DNA of 64,000 nt from positions 2,740,882-2,804,881 of the forward strand of contig NW_006763295.1 in NCBI RefSeq assembly GCF_000218685.1. The letters run 5' to 3'. The notes under the pieces are model-generated. The model made no database searches. It was not told the DNA's origin and saw nothing but the letters and a program-made list of their open reading frames with translations. The position numbers and the translations under genes are program-made. Within the stretch, counting starts at the first letter, position 1. Every line of letters starts with the position of its first letter. This DNA comes from Serpula lacrymans var. lacrymans S7.9. Taxonomy: Eukaryota; Basidiomycota; Agaricomycetes; Boletales; Serpulaceae. Of this stretch, positions 32,993 through 42,744 are shown in pieces.

Positions 32993-34148
32993 TCACCGAA
33001 ATTCGGTACCTTCGCCGTCCATATTGTAACTGTCATCGTAGCTGACATCTCCATGTAATCCTTCCATCAGAATACTATCCTCGTCTTCCCTGCGGATGGG
33101 ACACCAATTGAAACAATGTCCCGGTGCACAACGGTCACAGTCGGGGCAATAGTAGGCTTCGCAATAGTATGTGCGATGATCGCTCCAACCGCAGTTTTGG
33201 CAGTATGGAGCGTTGTTACGAACACCTTCATGGTATCTTCGTCGGGTGTTGGATGAGGTGTCGGATTGGGGAGTGGTTGGATCGTCATCTCCCAGGTCGT
33301 ACGTTCCTGCGTACAACTGATCAATCATGGCTGCGTCGTCATCTATGTTGATTGGGTTAGAGGGAGAGCCAGTCTCAGGCCTGTGCATTGCGCCAGGCGG
33401 ACTGTCTTTCTGTCCCTTCGACATACGAGACTGCCGTTTCGATGGAGTTCTGGCGGCGGGGATCTGGAGTATCACCTCTTGCCGGCCGCGTCGGGCTCCT
33501 CGTCGGTTCGTCAGTCGACGGGTTTGGGCGTTTGGCACTGGTCGAGGTGGAGATGATGGGGGAGACGGTGGTTTTGGGTTCGACCCAATGGAACGGGGAC
33601 TGGAGTGGCTCGACTCTTGTGAGATCGGGCTGGTTGGGACGGTGGAAATATATTTTTCCTCCGACGGGATGGGCATAGGTCAACGGGTGATGATGTGGTA
33701 AGTGCGCTCCGGGGTAACACTGGTCTGGTCTGGGTGCGACAGGGACCGGAGAGACAAACCGGGTGGAGGAGTACTCGTACAACCGTCTCGCTCTATCCGC
33801 GTGCGAGCTTCGTTTAGCAATGTCCTCCCGCCTGATTCCAAATATTCCTTTGCCGAGTCCATCTGCCCATTCGAGGAGCTCATCCTCAAGCGTCGTTCCA
33901 AAGATTCCAAAACTAACTTTTCCATCTGGAGTGCCCAACAGATACTCAAGTCCTGACTGTTGAGCCGCAAATGCTCGCTTTCCAACGAATGTATTGAGTC
34001 TATGGATTAATTCTATGGCGTCAGTGACGTCGGCTTGGTTGTGTCGTTGCCCACGGGCAAAAGACACTTGTTCGTCGGCTAGCAAGTTGGCATCACCGGG
34101 TATCGAGTAGGTGGTGATAGGGAAGCCGGTGGAGTTAGAAGTAGACAT
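32993..34148 (-). CDS. Extra ORF (ORF3) of the Gypsy element, Cys-rich C-terminus, frame-shifted
   Basis: It begins at an ATG (34148) 50 bp after the pol stop and lies between the chromodomain and the 3' LTR. The first half (34148 to about 33600) reads MSTSNSTGFPITTYSIPG... and includes a folded-looking region (ADVTDAIELIHRLNTFVGKRAF, LLGTPDGKVSFGIFG). The frame then appears to shift, and the second half (about 33680 to 32993) has Pro/Ser-rich sequence, a basic stretch and a Cys/His cluster (CQNCGWSDHRTYYC, CPDCDRCAPGHCFNWC) that could bind zinc. I recognise no family. Position resembles env-like genes, but no signal peptide or membrane segment is seen. The plus-strand frames here are shadows. 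Confidence 0.6.
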
Positions 34149-34197
34149 GTTTTGTGTTGAGAGACAGAGGATTGTTGGTAGTGGGGTGATTGTCTCT

Positions 34198-34800
34198 TCA
34201 ACGCAGCTTGTGGTCCTTCTTATAGGCTTCCAATATCTCCGCAGCATTGGTTAAATGTTCTTCCGGTTCCCATGAGTTTTCGGAATGAGGGTAATGGCGC
34301 CATTTAATCAGGTAGCGGTGCCCGCGTTTCCAGGGTTTGTGTCTAAGAACACTTTCTACTTTGTATTCCTCTTCTTCGTTGACCAGGTCAGGTGGTGGTC
34401 GGATAAAGTTCGGGCCGTGAGTGTTGGTTTCCGTATACGGCGTGAGAAGGGATGCATGGAAAACATTGTGTATCCTCCAATGGGGAGGCAGGGATAGTCG
34501 GTAGTTCACCGGGGAAATCTTTTCTTGGATGCGGAAAGGTCCGATGCTTTTCATGTTGAACTTCTTGTATTCGGTGGCTTTTTCTCGCAGGTTGGTGTTC
34601 TCTAACCACACCTTTTGTCCTTCGGAGAATCGCGTGAACTTTCCGTTGTTTCGTTTCATCATCTTGCTTCTCGCGAGTTCGTGTGCTTTTAGGGTGTTTT
34701 CCCTTGCCCTAAGCAGTTCGGATAATTGTTTTTCCACTGATGGGATATTTGTGGATCTGTGTTTAGTCGGGATTCCTCGGGATTCCTCGGGGTTCATATC
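34198..34800 (-). CDS. Gypsy integrase C-terminus with chromodomain
   Basis: This continues pol after the 10-bp duplication. It contains the integrase C-terminal GPFRIQEKISPVNYRLSLPP and HNVFHASLLTPY block, then a chromodomain, EYKVESVLRHKPWKRG...YLIKWRHYPHSENSWEPEEHL, ending near the stop at 34198. Chromodomains at this position define chromoviruses and are thought to steer integration to marked chromatin. The frame is the same as that of the protease, so the two lesions in pol compensate. Confidence 0.9.
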   Translation of the reverse strand, partial: DMNPEESRGIPTKHRSTNIPSVEKQLSELLRARENTLKAHELARSKMMKRNNGKFTRFSEGQKVWLENTNLREKATEYKKFNMKSIGPFRIQEKISPVNYRLSLPPHWRIHNVFHASLLTPYTETNTHGPNFIRPPPDLVNEEEEYKVESVLRHKPWKRGHRYLIKWRHYPHSENSWEPEEHLTNAAEILEAYKKDHKLR

Positions 34801-36949
34801 CCATGAGGAGGTAGAATGGTGATTGGTTGTTTGTGGAGTGTGGTCTTTGGTTGTGACAGAATTCGGCGGTAGTAAGGTATTTTGCCCAGCTGTGTGGTTG
34901 GTTCTGGCAAAATATGCGGAGGTAGATCTCCAGTTCTTGATTGGATCGTTCTGTTTGTCCGTCTGTCTGGGGATGATACGCAGAGGAGAGTGCGGTTTCA
35001 ATGTTCAGGAGTTTGTGGAGTTCTTTGGATACTTCAGGGGCAAACTGTGGTCCCCTGTCGGATATGAGTTTATCGTGCAATCCGAATCGTTTGAAGATGG
35101 AATCGTGGAAGATTCGTGCGGTTTCGAGTGCGTCGATGGTTTTATGACAAGGTGAGAGGATTACCCCCTTACTAAGTCCTTGGTCTACCACGACCATTAT
35201 ACTGTCGTATCCTGAAGATTCTGGTAAATCAGTTATGAAGTCTACGGATAGGTACTTCATTGGTTCTGCGGTTTTTGGGGTCTGGTTTGGGATTAATGGT
35301 ACAGTGGTGGGATGCGTGTTTACTTTCGCTTGTTGACAAGTTGCGCATCCTTTCACGTATTCTTCCACTTGTTTCATCATTCCTGGCCACCAATAGGCCT
35401 TTTTGATCAACTGGTAGGTTTTGAGCCTTCCTGGGTGTCCTGCGGACAGGGAATCGTGGTGATCTTTGATGATCGTCTTTTGTTCTTCTACTTCGTCAAT
35501 CAGTAATTTATTCTGATAAAAAAACTGTCCTTCTTCTTTTCTCCAATCGTCTTTCTTCGTTCTTCCTGGATAATTATTGTTTGTGAGCATGGCTTGCTCG
35601 ATTGTGTTTTTAATTGTTCGTGTGTGATACAGGAATGCTGAGGCGGGTATCATTGGTGTGTCATCGTCGTCTCCTTCTGTTTCGACGTATAAATCAGGTC
35701 TTCTTGAGAGTGCGTCGGGTACCACCATGTGGGTTCCTGGTATGTGCTCCAAGGTGTAATTGTATTGTGACAGTTCCAGCTGCCATCTTCTTTGTCGTGG
35801 TGTCAGTTTCCTGGCTTCTTGCCAGTACGTCAGGTTCTTGTGATCTGTCAGGATTTGGATCGTGTGGGGGCTTCCCAAAAGTAAGTGTTTCCACTCTTTT
35901 AAAGCTCTCATTACCGCTAATAACTCTTTGTCGTAGATCTGGTAGTTTTTTTCAGCGGGGGATAGTGTTTTGGAGAAAAATGCACATGGGTGCCATTGTC
36001 CTTGGTCATCGGGTTGCATTAATACAGCTCCTGTGGCGTGTTTGCTGGCATCTGCAGCAATCCTTGACGGTTTCAAGGAGTCGGGAATTTGTGTTACGGG
36101 GGATTCGAGGAATTTTTGTTTCATCAATTTGAAAGCGTCGTCTTCAGTTTGGGTCCAGTTCCAGTTCCTATCCTTTTCTAGTAAGGCATTCAAGGGTCTG
36201 GCAAGGTCAGAGTAATAACCGATAAACTTCCTGTAGAAGTTCCCATAACCTAAAAACTTCCTTACGCCTTTGGTGTCTTTTGGGATTGGCCAATCGCGGA
36301 TCCCAGCGAGTTTGGCTGGATCCATTGATACCTGATTGTGGGAAACAATCATCCCTAAGTATTCAATGGTTTCTGCTTCGAAGGTGCATTTTTCTAGTTT
36401 TAGGAATAGGTTGTTATCGCGTAGTCTTTGTAGAACCTGTCTCGTTTGGATTCGGAGTCTTTCGATGTTGGTGTCAAAGATGAGGATGTCATCCATGTAT
36501 ATGATCATCCAACCTTCATCGATGTAGTCTTTGAATTTGTCGTTCATCAGCCTTTGGAATGTTGCCGGTGAATTGCACATGCCGAAGAGCATGACCGTTG
36601 GTTCAAACACTCCCTTGCTGGTTTTAAACGCAGCTTTCCATATGTCTCCTTCTTTTATCCTTACGTTGTTGTATCCCCAACGTAGATCTAGTTTTGTAAA
36701 GATGGTGGCTCCTTTCAATTTTTCGATGAGGTCGGGTATCAGGGGTAGTGGATAGGGGCCTTTCACGGTATATGCGTTCAGTTTTCTGTAATCTTGGCAC
36801 GGTCGGAGTGATCCATCCTTCTTGCCGATGAAGAAGAAAGGGGACACCTGTGGCGACTTGCTCGGCCTGATGTATCCCTTTCTGTAGTTTTCCATTAAGA
36901 ACTCCGTTAATGCTTTGTCTTCCTTTGTGCCAATGGGTATAACTTGCAA
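34763..36949 (-). CDS. Gypsy reverse transcriptase, RNase H and integrase
   Basis: Replicates and inserts the element. The order is: RT with KKDGSLRPCQDYRKLN, FTKLDLRWGYNNVRI, MLFGMCNSPATFQ and the active site IIYMDDILIF; RNase H with RIAADASKHATGAVL, YDKELLAVMRALKEW and LTDHKNLTYW; integrase with an HHCC zinc finger (HHDSLSAGHPGR...CATCQQAK), and a DDE core with YLSVDFITDLP, ISDRGPQFAP and DGQTERSNQELE. The frame ends early after GYEPRGIPRNPD. The cause is a tandem duplication of CGAGGAATCC near 34770, which shifts the frame; the correct continuation is the frame ending at 34198. Catalytic residues are present. Confidence 0.92.
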   Translation of the reverse strand: MQVIPIGTKEDKALTEFLMENYRKGYIRPSKSPQVSPFFFIGKKDGSLRPCQDYRKLNAYTVKGPYPLPLIPDLIEKLKGATIFTKLDLRWGYNNVRIKEGDIWKAAFKTSKGVFEPTVMLFGMCNSPATFQRLMNDKFKDYIDEGWMIIYMDDILIFDTNIERLRIQTRQVLQRLRDNNLFLKLEKCTFEAETIEYLGMIVSHNQVSMDPAKLAGIRDWPIPKDTKGVRKFLGYGNFYRKFIGYYSDLARPLNALLEKDRNWNWTQTEDDAFKLMKQKFLESPVTQIPDSLKPSRIAADASKHATGAVLMQPDDQGQWHPCAFFSKTLSPAEKNYQIYDKELLAVMRALKEWKHLLLGSPHTIQILTDHKNLTYWQEARKLTPRQRRWQLELSQYNYTLEHIPGTHMVVPDALSRRPDLYVETEGDDDDTPMIPASAFLYHTRTIKNTIEQAMLTNNNYPGRTKKDDWRKEEGQFFYQNKLLIDEVEEQKTIIKDHHDSLSAGHPGRLKTYQLIKKAYWWPGMMKQVEEYVKGCATCQQAKVNTHPTTVPLIPNQTPKTAEPMKYLSVDFITDLPESSGYDSIMVVVDQGLSKGVILSPCHKTIDALETARIFHDSIFKRFGLHDKLISDRGPQFAPEVSKELHKLLNIETALSSAYHPQTDGQTERSNQELEIYLRIFCQNQPHSWAKYLTTAEFCHNQRPHSTNNQSPFYLLMGYEPRGIPRNPD

Positions 36950-37746
36950 TCTGTTGGTACGAATTCTGGTTTCATGTTGATTGCATGATCATATTCCCGT
37001 CGCTTGGGGAGTCTTTCCGACTTCTTTTTGTCAAAGACGTCCGAATACCCTTTATATTCATTTGGGAGGTTATGCTCCTTCTTTTCTCCGTGTATTTGCA
37101 CGTGTTCCATTGCCGAGTTGACCTTTAATTGAATCGTGGTTCGAGGATAGGGTGTTTGGTCGGATACGTATCTATGAATGGTTTCATACACATCTTCGTT
37201 TACTGCGGTTGTCCTGATTTTTGTTTCTGTGGTTGTTTGGTTCATCCTGATGGAGTGTTTGTCCGAGTTTGGTAATTCCTTGTCTTTCCAGTTAATGACA
37301 GGATTGACTTTTTGTAACCAGGGAAATCCCAGTAGTACGTCTTCTCCGTCTAGTCCGGTCAATAGGAACTTTGTGAACCTGTTTTGTCTTCCTGCATCTA
37401 TCCTCTGATAGGTGCAATGCGTAATTTTTCCGTTTTTGTTCGTGGTTCCGTCAACATTTTTACATGTTATAGGAGTTGGAAGTTTTTGGAGGGGGAGTCG
37501 GTGTCTGATGGCAAATTTGGTGTCCATGAAGTCGTCTGTAGCTCCTGAATCTATCAGGGCTTTGGTTCCAATGGTTTTCTGTTTCAACGAGCAATCGATT
37601 CGTAAAGAGTTGGCATTGATTGTTGCTATTTTTACAGTTGCCATTTTCGACGGTACTAACATCGGGGTAGTCCGTCGTTTTAAAAACCCTTGTCTTCCAA
37701 TTCTTTCATCGCCTCTGTTCTTTGATCTTCTCCTAACTCCCTCCAC
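36907..37746 (-). CDS. Gypsy protease and start of pol
   Basis: A separate frame after Gag containing the retropepsin motif ALIDSGATDDFMD (about 37540-37575) and the connector to RT (YDHAINMKPEFVPTDCKLYP). It then runs to a stop because one nucleotide is missing near 36930; RT continues in the next frame (IGTKEDKALTEFLMENY). In an intact relative, protease and RT should be one continuous frame. Confidence 0.8.
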   Translation of the reverse strand: MEGVRRRSKNRGDERIGRQGFLKRRTTPMLVPSKMATVKIATINANSLRIDCSLKQKTIGTKALIDSGATDDFMDTKFAIRHRLPLQKLPTPITCKNVDGTTNKNGKITHCTYQRIDAGRQNRFTKFLLTGLDGEDVLLGFPWLQKVNPVINWKDKELPNSDKHSIRMNQTTTETKIRTTAVNEDVYETIHRYVSDQTPYPRTTIQLKVNSAMEHVQIHGEKKEHNLPNEYKGYSDVFDKKKSERLPKRREYDHAINMKPEFVPTDCKLYPLAQRKTKH

Positions 37747-38969
37747 ATCCTCATGATGTTTTGGACCCTGTCTTCTTCTACCACTGTTTTGGTATCATCT
37801 TCTGTTTCGGTTTGACGTACCTTTCTTTCGGGAGTTTTTCCTTTGTTCCTACAATTCCTTCCTATGTGTCCTTTCTCGTTACATATGAAGCATCTTCCCT
37901 CTTTCCTCCTTGATTCTTCTTTGTCTTTGGTTAATCTTCTGGTGCTAGTGGATGGTCCACTTTTGCAATTTCTGTCGTTCTGTCTTTCTTTGTTTCTGGC
38001 GCCCCACGCTCCTTCCGAGATAGCGTTGGCACTGATCCAGTTAGCGTCTAGGTTCGCTACTGTGCTCATCCAGTCTTCGATGGTGAGTAGTTCCTTTCCG
38101 GTGAGTGCCCTGCGAAGGAGGGGTGGCCGGATAGCCTTTTGATAAACCATGATCATGGCTTCATTGTTGATGCCGCTTTTCCCAGCATCTAGCATGAACC
38201 TTGAGTTAAACGCTACTGCATTTTCTCCTTGTTCCATCTTCATTTTCATCAAGGCGGCCGAGGCCGTTCCTTTGACGTTTGCCGTTCTGAAACTGGCTGT
38301 GAAGGTTTTCATGAAGTCTGCCCATGTGGGGTAGGCATTCTTCTCTTTGTATTCGGTCATCTTGGCTTCGCTCCATGAGGCGGCGTTGCCGTCCTTCATG
38401 TAGCTGAGGGCCACATATACCTTTTTCTTGTCGGAGTTGTAGATGGTGTCGTTGATATCAAAGTGTAGATCGGTGGACGATATCCACCTTTGGGCTTTAT
38501 CTGGGGTTCCATCGAAGTCATCGATTTTCCTGATCATCGTGGGTTTGGGGGCTGCAGCATTAGACATGGTGTGTGGTGGTGGGATGTGGGATGGAGCAGG
38601 TGCGGCAGGGAGTATCTGTGGAGTGGGAGATGGTATCGGGTCGCCGCCTGCTGCAGACTCTTCAAAGTCGTTCTCGTCGTAGAGGTTTTCTACGGTTACT
38701 GGGGGATTGTGTTGTGTTGTGGGCAGTAGCTGTGGGTGGCTTCCTGCGTAGTACTGTAGCCAACGTGTTTTGGCTTCATAGAAAGTGTCTGCTTGTTCTC
38801 TGGTGTGGAGTCGGGTTACGTCTGGTTGGGGAAAGGGAGGTGGTGCTGCTATCCTTTTTTGTGGGATGACGTCAGTGGGGTTGCTGTCTGTGGGTTGTCT
38901 GAGCTTCCTCTTGCTCTCTGGGATCTGGTTGTTGGTCGTTGCGACATCTTGTCGACTTTTTCTTCCCAA
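37680..38969 (-). CDS. Gypsy Gag
   Basis: A 429-codon frame of capsid/nucleocapsid type. The central region (FDGTPDKAQRWISSTDLHF and SWSEAKMTEYKEKNAYPTWADFMKTF) matches the retrotransposon Gag capsid family. A CCHC knuckle, CFICNEKGHIGRNC, sits near residue 365. The frame opens at a TTG codon (38969) and no ATG lies close by; upstream it is open to the LTR, so the start is uncertain. It overlaps the protease frame at 37680-37746, which fits a programmed frameshift between gag and pol. Confidence 0.85.
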   Translation of the reverse strand: MGRKSRQDVATTNNQIPESKRKLRQPTDSNPTDVIPQKRIAAPPPFPQPDVTRLHTREQADTFYEAKTRWLQYYAGSHPQLLPTTQHNPPVTVENLYDENDFEESAAGGDPIPSPTPQILPAAPAPSHIPPPHTMSNAAAPKPTMIRKIDDFDGTPDKAQRWISSTDLHFDINDTIYNSDKKKVYVALSYMKDGNAASWSEAKMTEYKEKNAYPTWADFMKTFTASFRTANVKGTASAALMKMKMEQGENAVAFNSRFMLDAGKSGINNEAMIMVYQKAIRPPLLRRALTGKELLTIEDWMSTVANLDANWISANAISEGAWGARNKERQNDRNCKSGPSTSTRRLTKDKEESRRKEGRCFICNEKGHIGRNCRNKGKTPERKVRQTETEDDTKTVVEEDRVQNIMRMWRELGEDQRTEAMKELEDKGF

Positions 38970-39009
38970 ACCTAAATAGGTGGGACTTCTGGTTAGAATA
39001 CAATTCTTT

Positions 39010-39423
39010 TGTTACGCACAAAGTGCTTAACAAAGTCTGAGGGTTCGTCGAGGTTTGTAAAGAGACTTATCCAAAGACAAGTTCGAGAACATAGTTCTGA
39101 GTGGAGGTTTTCCAACAGGAGTTGGTCTTCTTCTGAATAGAAGTCTGATCTTAGGAGTCTAGCTTTATAAGTGTAAACTGCGTAGAATTGTATTAGAGAA
39201 TACTACTGCTGTTACATGGTATTTATAATGGAAAGGAATTGGTGATAGGAGTTAGGTCCTATCTAGGGCAGGTCCGTCTGTTGAGGACTAAGTACTATAA
39301 TAGGTACTGTGAATGCGAGAGGAACGGAAGTGTACGTGAAGGAAATGAGTCATTGGTCCGATGGTATAACCGATGAGTAAAAAGAAATGAGTAGTCCTTA
39401 AATGTCCAATAGAGATCGTAACA
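39010..39423 (-). repeat. Gypsy 5' LTR (minus-strand orientation)
   Basis: 414 bp; on the plus strand it reads TGTTACGCACAAAG...ATCGTAACA. It is almost identical to 32555-32968. The sequence just inside it (minus strand AAAGAATTGTATTC) does not start with the usual TGG of a tRNA 3'-end primer site, so priming may differ, for instance self-priming as in Tf1-like chromoviruses. Confidence 0.9.
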
Positions 39424-39428
39424 CAGGG

Positions 39429-40501
39429 AGGGTAAGTGGTAGTGCAAGTCTTTCAGTGTTCTATCTGCTTGTACTGACAATAGGAACTTGGTACAGTCAC
39501 GGTTATCCTAGAAAGCCTATAGCGTAACAAAACATATACAAGGGAACATCTTCAGTCTTACTCAGACCTCCAATCTCAGAGTTTTAGGTGCACGCGCGAA
39601 CCTGGTAGTCCCTTTCTTGCTTTCCTCCAGCATTCTCTTCACGGTCAACCATCATTTCTCTGGCTATGTGATGGCGACAAGGCCTGATAGATTTGTGATT
39701 GTCTCATGTACATGCCTGTCAACAATTGGTCCAATGTCAACTCTTGGCTGTTGGATATCATATAGCGTCAAGCGCCGATATTTGGAGGATCCTTCCAAGT
39801 AGAATTTGCGAATAAAGAGTGATTAAATGGCTTCCTATACACCATTGTGCCGTCGTATAACCTATATTCATCTTCCATTGCTTTATCTAGTGAGTTTGGG
39901 GTTGACAAACATGAGTTCTGCGAACACCAATGTCATCTATTCCCCAACAATGACATCGAATTCTGAGCACACATTGACAACAGAGCCCCTATAACCTTGG
40001 CGCAACTTCATTCACAGAGCTGCGAACAGCAAACCCTCTTCACCTGATAGTGTTCTTATGCCAGGGTCTTGATGGATCTGACCTAGGCGTTAGTCACATT
40101 GTCATCATTACACTTTATGGCTTGGCTTTGAGCGCCTATTTGTGCCGTCATACTTATAGCAAACATTTATCGATATGCATGGAGCATCTGGCATGAGGAT
40201 TCAACATACATCAAGACATGAGGCCACGCAGATGAGTGTTAATTGATACACTACTTGTGCTACTTGTGCTACCCACAGTTCTCTCCCCCCTTCATCCGTC
40301 TCCTTCTCTCAGATTCAATGTCCACTCCCAATTGACCTGGTAAGTCTTATCAACATGGGACACAGGAACAACCTCCTATGACAGTGAAGGTTCTAACAAT
40401 CTCAACGGTCATACCTCTCTAGCTCCCACTATTGGCCAGACTATGTTTGGTGGGGCCAACAACACCAACATCCCATATGGCACATTTATTGATAATTCTG
40501 G
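39429..40501. other. Intergenic, no gene recognised
   Basis: Between the Gypsy target duplication and a solo Copia LTR. No coding signal is convincing. A short tandem (TACTTGTGC twice) lies near 40253. Confidence 0.45.
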
Positions 40502-40720
40502 TGACAAAACCGGATAAACCCAGTCTCTGCAAAAGCAGCCATTGTTCTCCATGGAGCATAGCCACCACTCCATGGAGTCACCATTGTTCTCCTAGGAGTC
40601 ATTATACTGTAGGAAGTAGCACCTCTGACTATAAGTAGTAGGGGGTTTAGTATAGGAATACCTCAGTCATTTCTATAGCCTCTCGGGCAGTGGCTGAGGT
40701 ATGTTACATTACATTTATTA
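40502..40720 (+). repeat. Solo LTR of the Copia family
   Basis: 219 bp matching the 5' LTR at 27258-27472, from TGACAAAACCGG to TTTATTA, with the same palindromic boxes. Its last 30 bp are more diverged. I find no flanking 5-bp duplication, so it is old or was rearranged after LTR-LTR recombination. Confidence 0.85.
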
Positions 40721-40989
40721 GAGATCACCTTAAACTAACATCTATTGTAGTTTCACTTAGATTTATTATCTGGAACATCTGGACTGAGACTCAATATCAA
40801 CAACAATAATGTAGCTTCTGGCGGTCCGTAGTGTTTCTCTATCTTTGACTATGAACTCAATCATTCGTAGTTAGCTCCGCAAACCTTATACAACCTGCTA
40901 CAGCCGGTTCAGGCTTCATACAAGGATCACTTGTTGCAATTGACATACCAGCACCTACTTACGTCTCACTTTTTGTACTTTTACTTTTC
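40721..40989. other. Short intergenic stretch, nothing recognised
   Basis: Lies between the solo Copia LTR and the family B LTR. No coding, RNA or repeat signal was found. It may contain the unresolved 5' part of the family B LTR. Confidence 0.4.
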
Positions 40990-41335
40990 ATTTTCCAAGT
41001 CACATGACTGATCATGTGACCATTTACTTTACTTTACATTTTCGGACTTTTCATAGTCACATGACCATCATGTGACACATCACCTGACCAGTGTCTAGAC
41101 TCATCATGCGACCAGTCACATGCTAGACATTGGACTTTAAACTTTATTTACAACTGTACAGTACCTCATGTATTTTAGTATATATACAGGAGCAATACAT
41201 GGGGAAGGACTCAACGAGTCCTCCTGTTGTCTAACACAACAAACTTGTTGAAACCTGAGGGGTGATCCCTCCTTTCTCTCTTCTCTTTTGCTTGTCCAAG
41301 TTGTGCGCCAGAGTAAGAAACTCTGGGTCGTTACA
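40990..41335 (+). repeat. LTR fragment, family B
   Basis: The end is GGGTCGTTACA at 41335; the start is not resolved. It shares the GAGTCCTCCTGTTG and GTGCGCCAGAGTAA blocks with the family A LTRs but is a distinct subfamily. An inverted relative lies at 51219-51380. The upstream part carries two TCACATGA inverted pairs (40999-41020 and 41056-41076). A TATA-like TATATATACAGG lies near 41180. It abuts the broken NACHT gene. Confidence 0.6.
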
Positions 41336-41862
41336 TCGCTCAGGGAAACTCACTTGATGCTTGGAGGGTACTCGGGAGAAGGTCCTAGACGAGATCAAAA
41401 CATGGGTAGATGATACTATCCCAATTCACTGGCTTAATGGCTCAGCTGGGTCTGGAAAATCCACCATAGTGCAGACCGTAGCAGAATGGTGTGCTGATGA
41501 AGAGAGAGTTGCTGCCAGTTTTTTCTTTTTTTGGGGATCAGGATATTGAGACAAAATTTCCCATCTAATTCCTACACTGGCTTTTCAACTCTTAGCTACA
41601 ATTGAAAGCACAGAACTGTTGATCAAGGATGCCCTTGAAAGAGAACCTTTCCTTACCAAGCAGCATACTTCACTCGGCTATCAACTTGAAAAACTAATCA
41701 TGGCTCCCATGCTCTCTCATACTTGCTCCACGTCCACACAGAATGATGCCATACAAAGATGCATGGTGATAGTTATCGACACCATTGATGAATGCAAAGT
41801 TGGGGACGGAGAAACAATGGATGAGTTCTTTGATGCTGTAGTTTCCGCGTGCAAGTCCAAGC

Positions 41863-42744
41863 ACCACGGGCAGGACCGGACAATGGACAAGCTTGCTGGA
41901 GCACAATTCACACAAAAACACTAAAATTCCAGCCACTGAGGTGACCTGGCTGGATTACTTCAGATATTATTAAATTACAATTTGTGATAGCTTGATGTTA
42001 CAATAACACAATTTTCGGACCTTTCCTTTAATTTTCATTCTTCGCCTTAACCTTTTACTATAGTTCACACTCCGTGCCATGTGGCACTTTCCTTTTTTGT
42101 TCTAACTCCACTTTCTCGCGCGACACTGCCTTTATTCTTCTTTTAGACACAAAGTCTCTCATACAGTGGAGCTGATCACACAGGCTGCGCCCTCTGACAT
42201 CATCAGCCACTGCTTTTATCAACTGTACAGTACATAGGTACAAACACTCTGTATTAGTATAAATACCCCAATAGATCAAGGAGACTCCTCAGTGAGTCCT
42301 CCTGTTGTATACCAACAAACTCTCTGCAGCTTAAGGGGTAACCACTCCCTCATCACCACCTTTATAGTGTGTTCCTGTGTGTGCCAGAGTAACTAACTCT
42401 TGGTTGTTACACTTGACTAATTTGTTTACTATTTTTTGAGTAATGGCTGAGATGATTTGGTCCCAGCTCAGGGCTTCACATGACTGGTTTTTTAAAAAAA
42501 TCAGCAGTACACACATAGTTTTCAAAGAACCAGTAAAGAACCAGTTGCATACAGCCCCATATTAGAACCAAATCATCTCAGCCATTACTCAAAAAATAGT
42601 AAACAAATTAGTCGAGCTATCACAAATTGTAATTTAATAATATCTGAAGTAATCCAGCCAGGTCACCTCAGTGGCTAGAATTTTAGTGTTTTTATGTGAA
42701 TTGTGCTCCAGCAAGCTTGTCCATTGTCCGGTCCTGCCCGTGGT
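41863..42744. mobile_element. TIR element 3, non-autonomous, carrying a solo LTR in its left TIR
   Basis: The inverted repeats are 178 bp each: right 42567-42744, left 41863-41995 plus 42417-42461 once the solo LTR and one CTTGA copy are removed. The ends read ACCACGGGCAGGACCGG. Without the LTR the element is about 460 bp, with only about 105 bp between the TIRs and no coding capacity. It sits inside the NACHT gene. A target duplication is not clear: the flanks AAGTCCAAG and TTCAAGGGA are similar but not identical. It differs in sequence from elements 1 and 2. Confidence 0.8.
41996..42411 (+). repeat. Solo LTR, family A (Gypsy), with target duplication
   Basis: 416 bp, TGTTACAATAACAC...GGTTGTTACA, flanked by exact CTTGA at 41991-41995 and 42412-42416. 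It matches the 3' LTR of the Gypsy element at 50552-50957. It inserted into the left TIR of TIR element 3, so it is younger than that element. Confidence 0.9.

Larger units (their letters stand above)
32555..39423 (-). mobile_element. Chromodomain Ty3/Gypsy LTR retrotransposon (chromovirus), near full length
   Basis: 6,869 bp between two 414-bp LTRs that differ at only a few positions, so the insertion is recent. The exact 5-bp target duplication CAGGG lies at 32550-32554 and 39424-39428. On the minus strand the order is 5' LTR, gag, protease, RT, RNase H, integrase, chromodomain, extra ORF, 3' LTR. Two frame lesions in pol (a 1-nt loss near 36930 and a 10-bp duplication near 34770) probably inactivate it. 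Confidence 0.93.

Noticed and set aside
33124..33701. Long plus-strand frames over the Gypsy ORF3
   Set aside because: Shadows of the minus-strand coding region in other frames; no motifs.
41863..42744. A 9-bp target duplication for TIR element 3
   Set aside because: The flanks AAGTCCAAG and TTCAAGGGA are only partly similar; not claimed.
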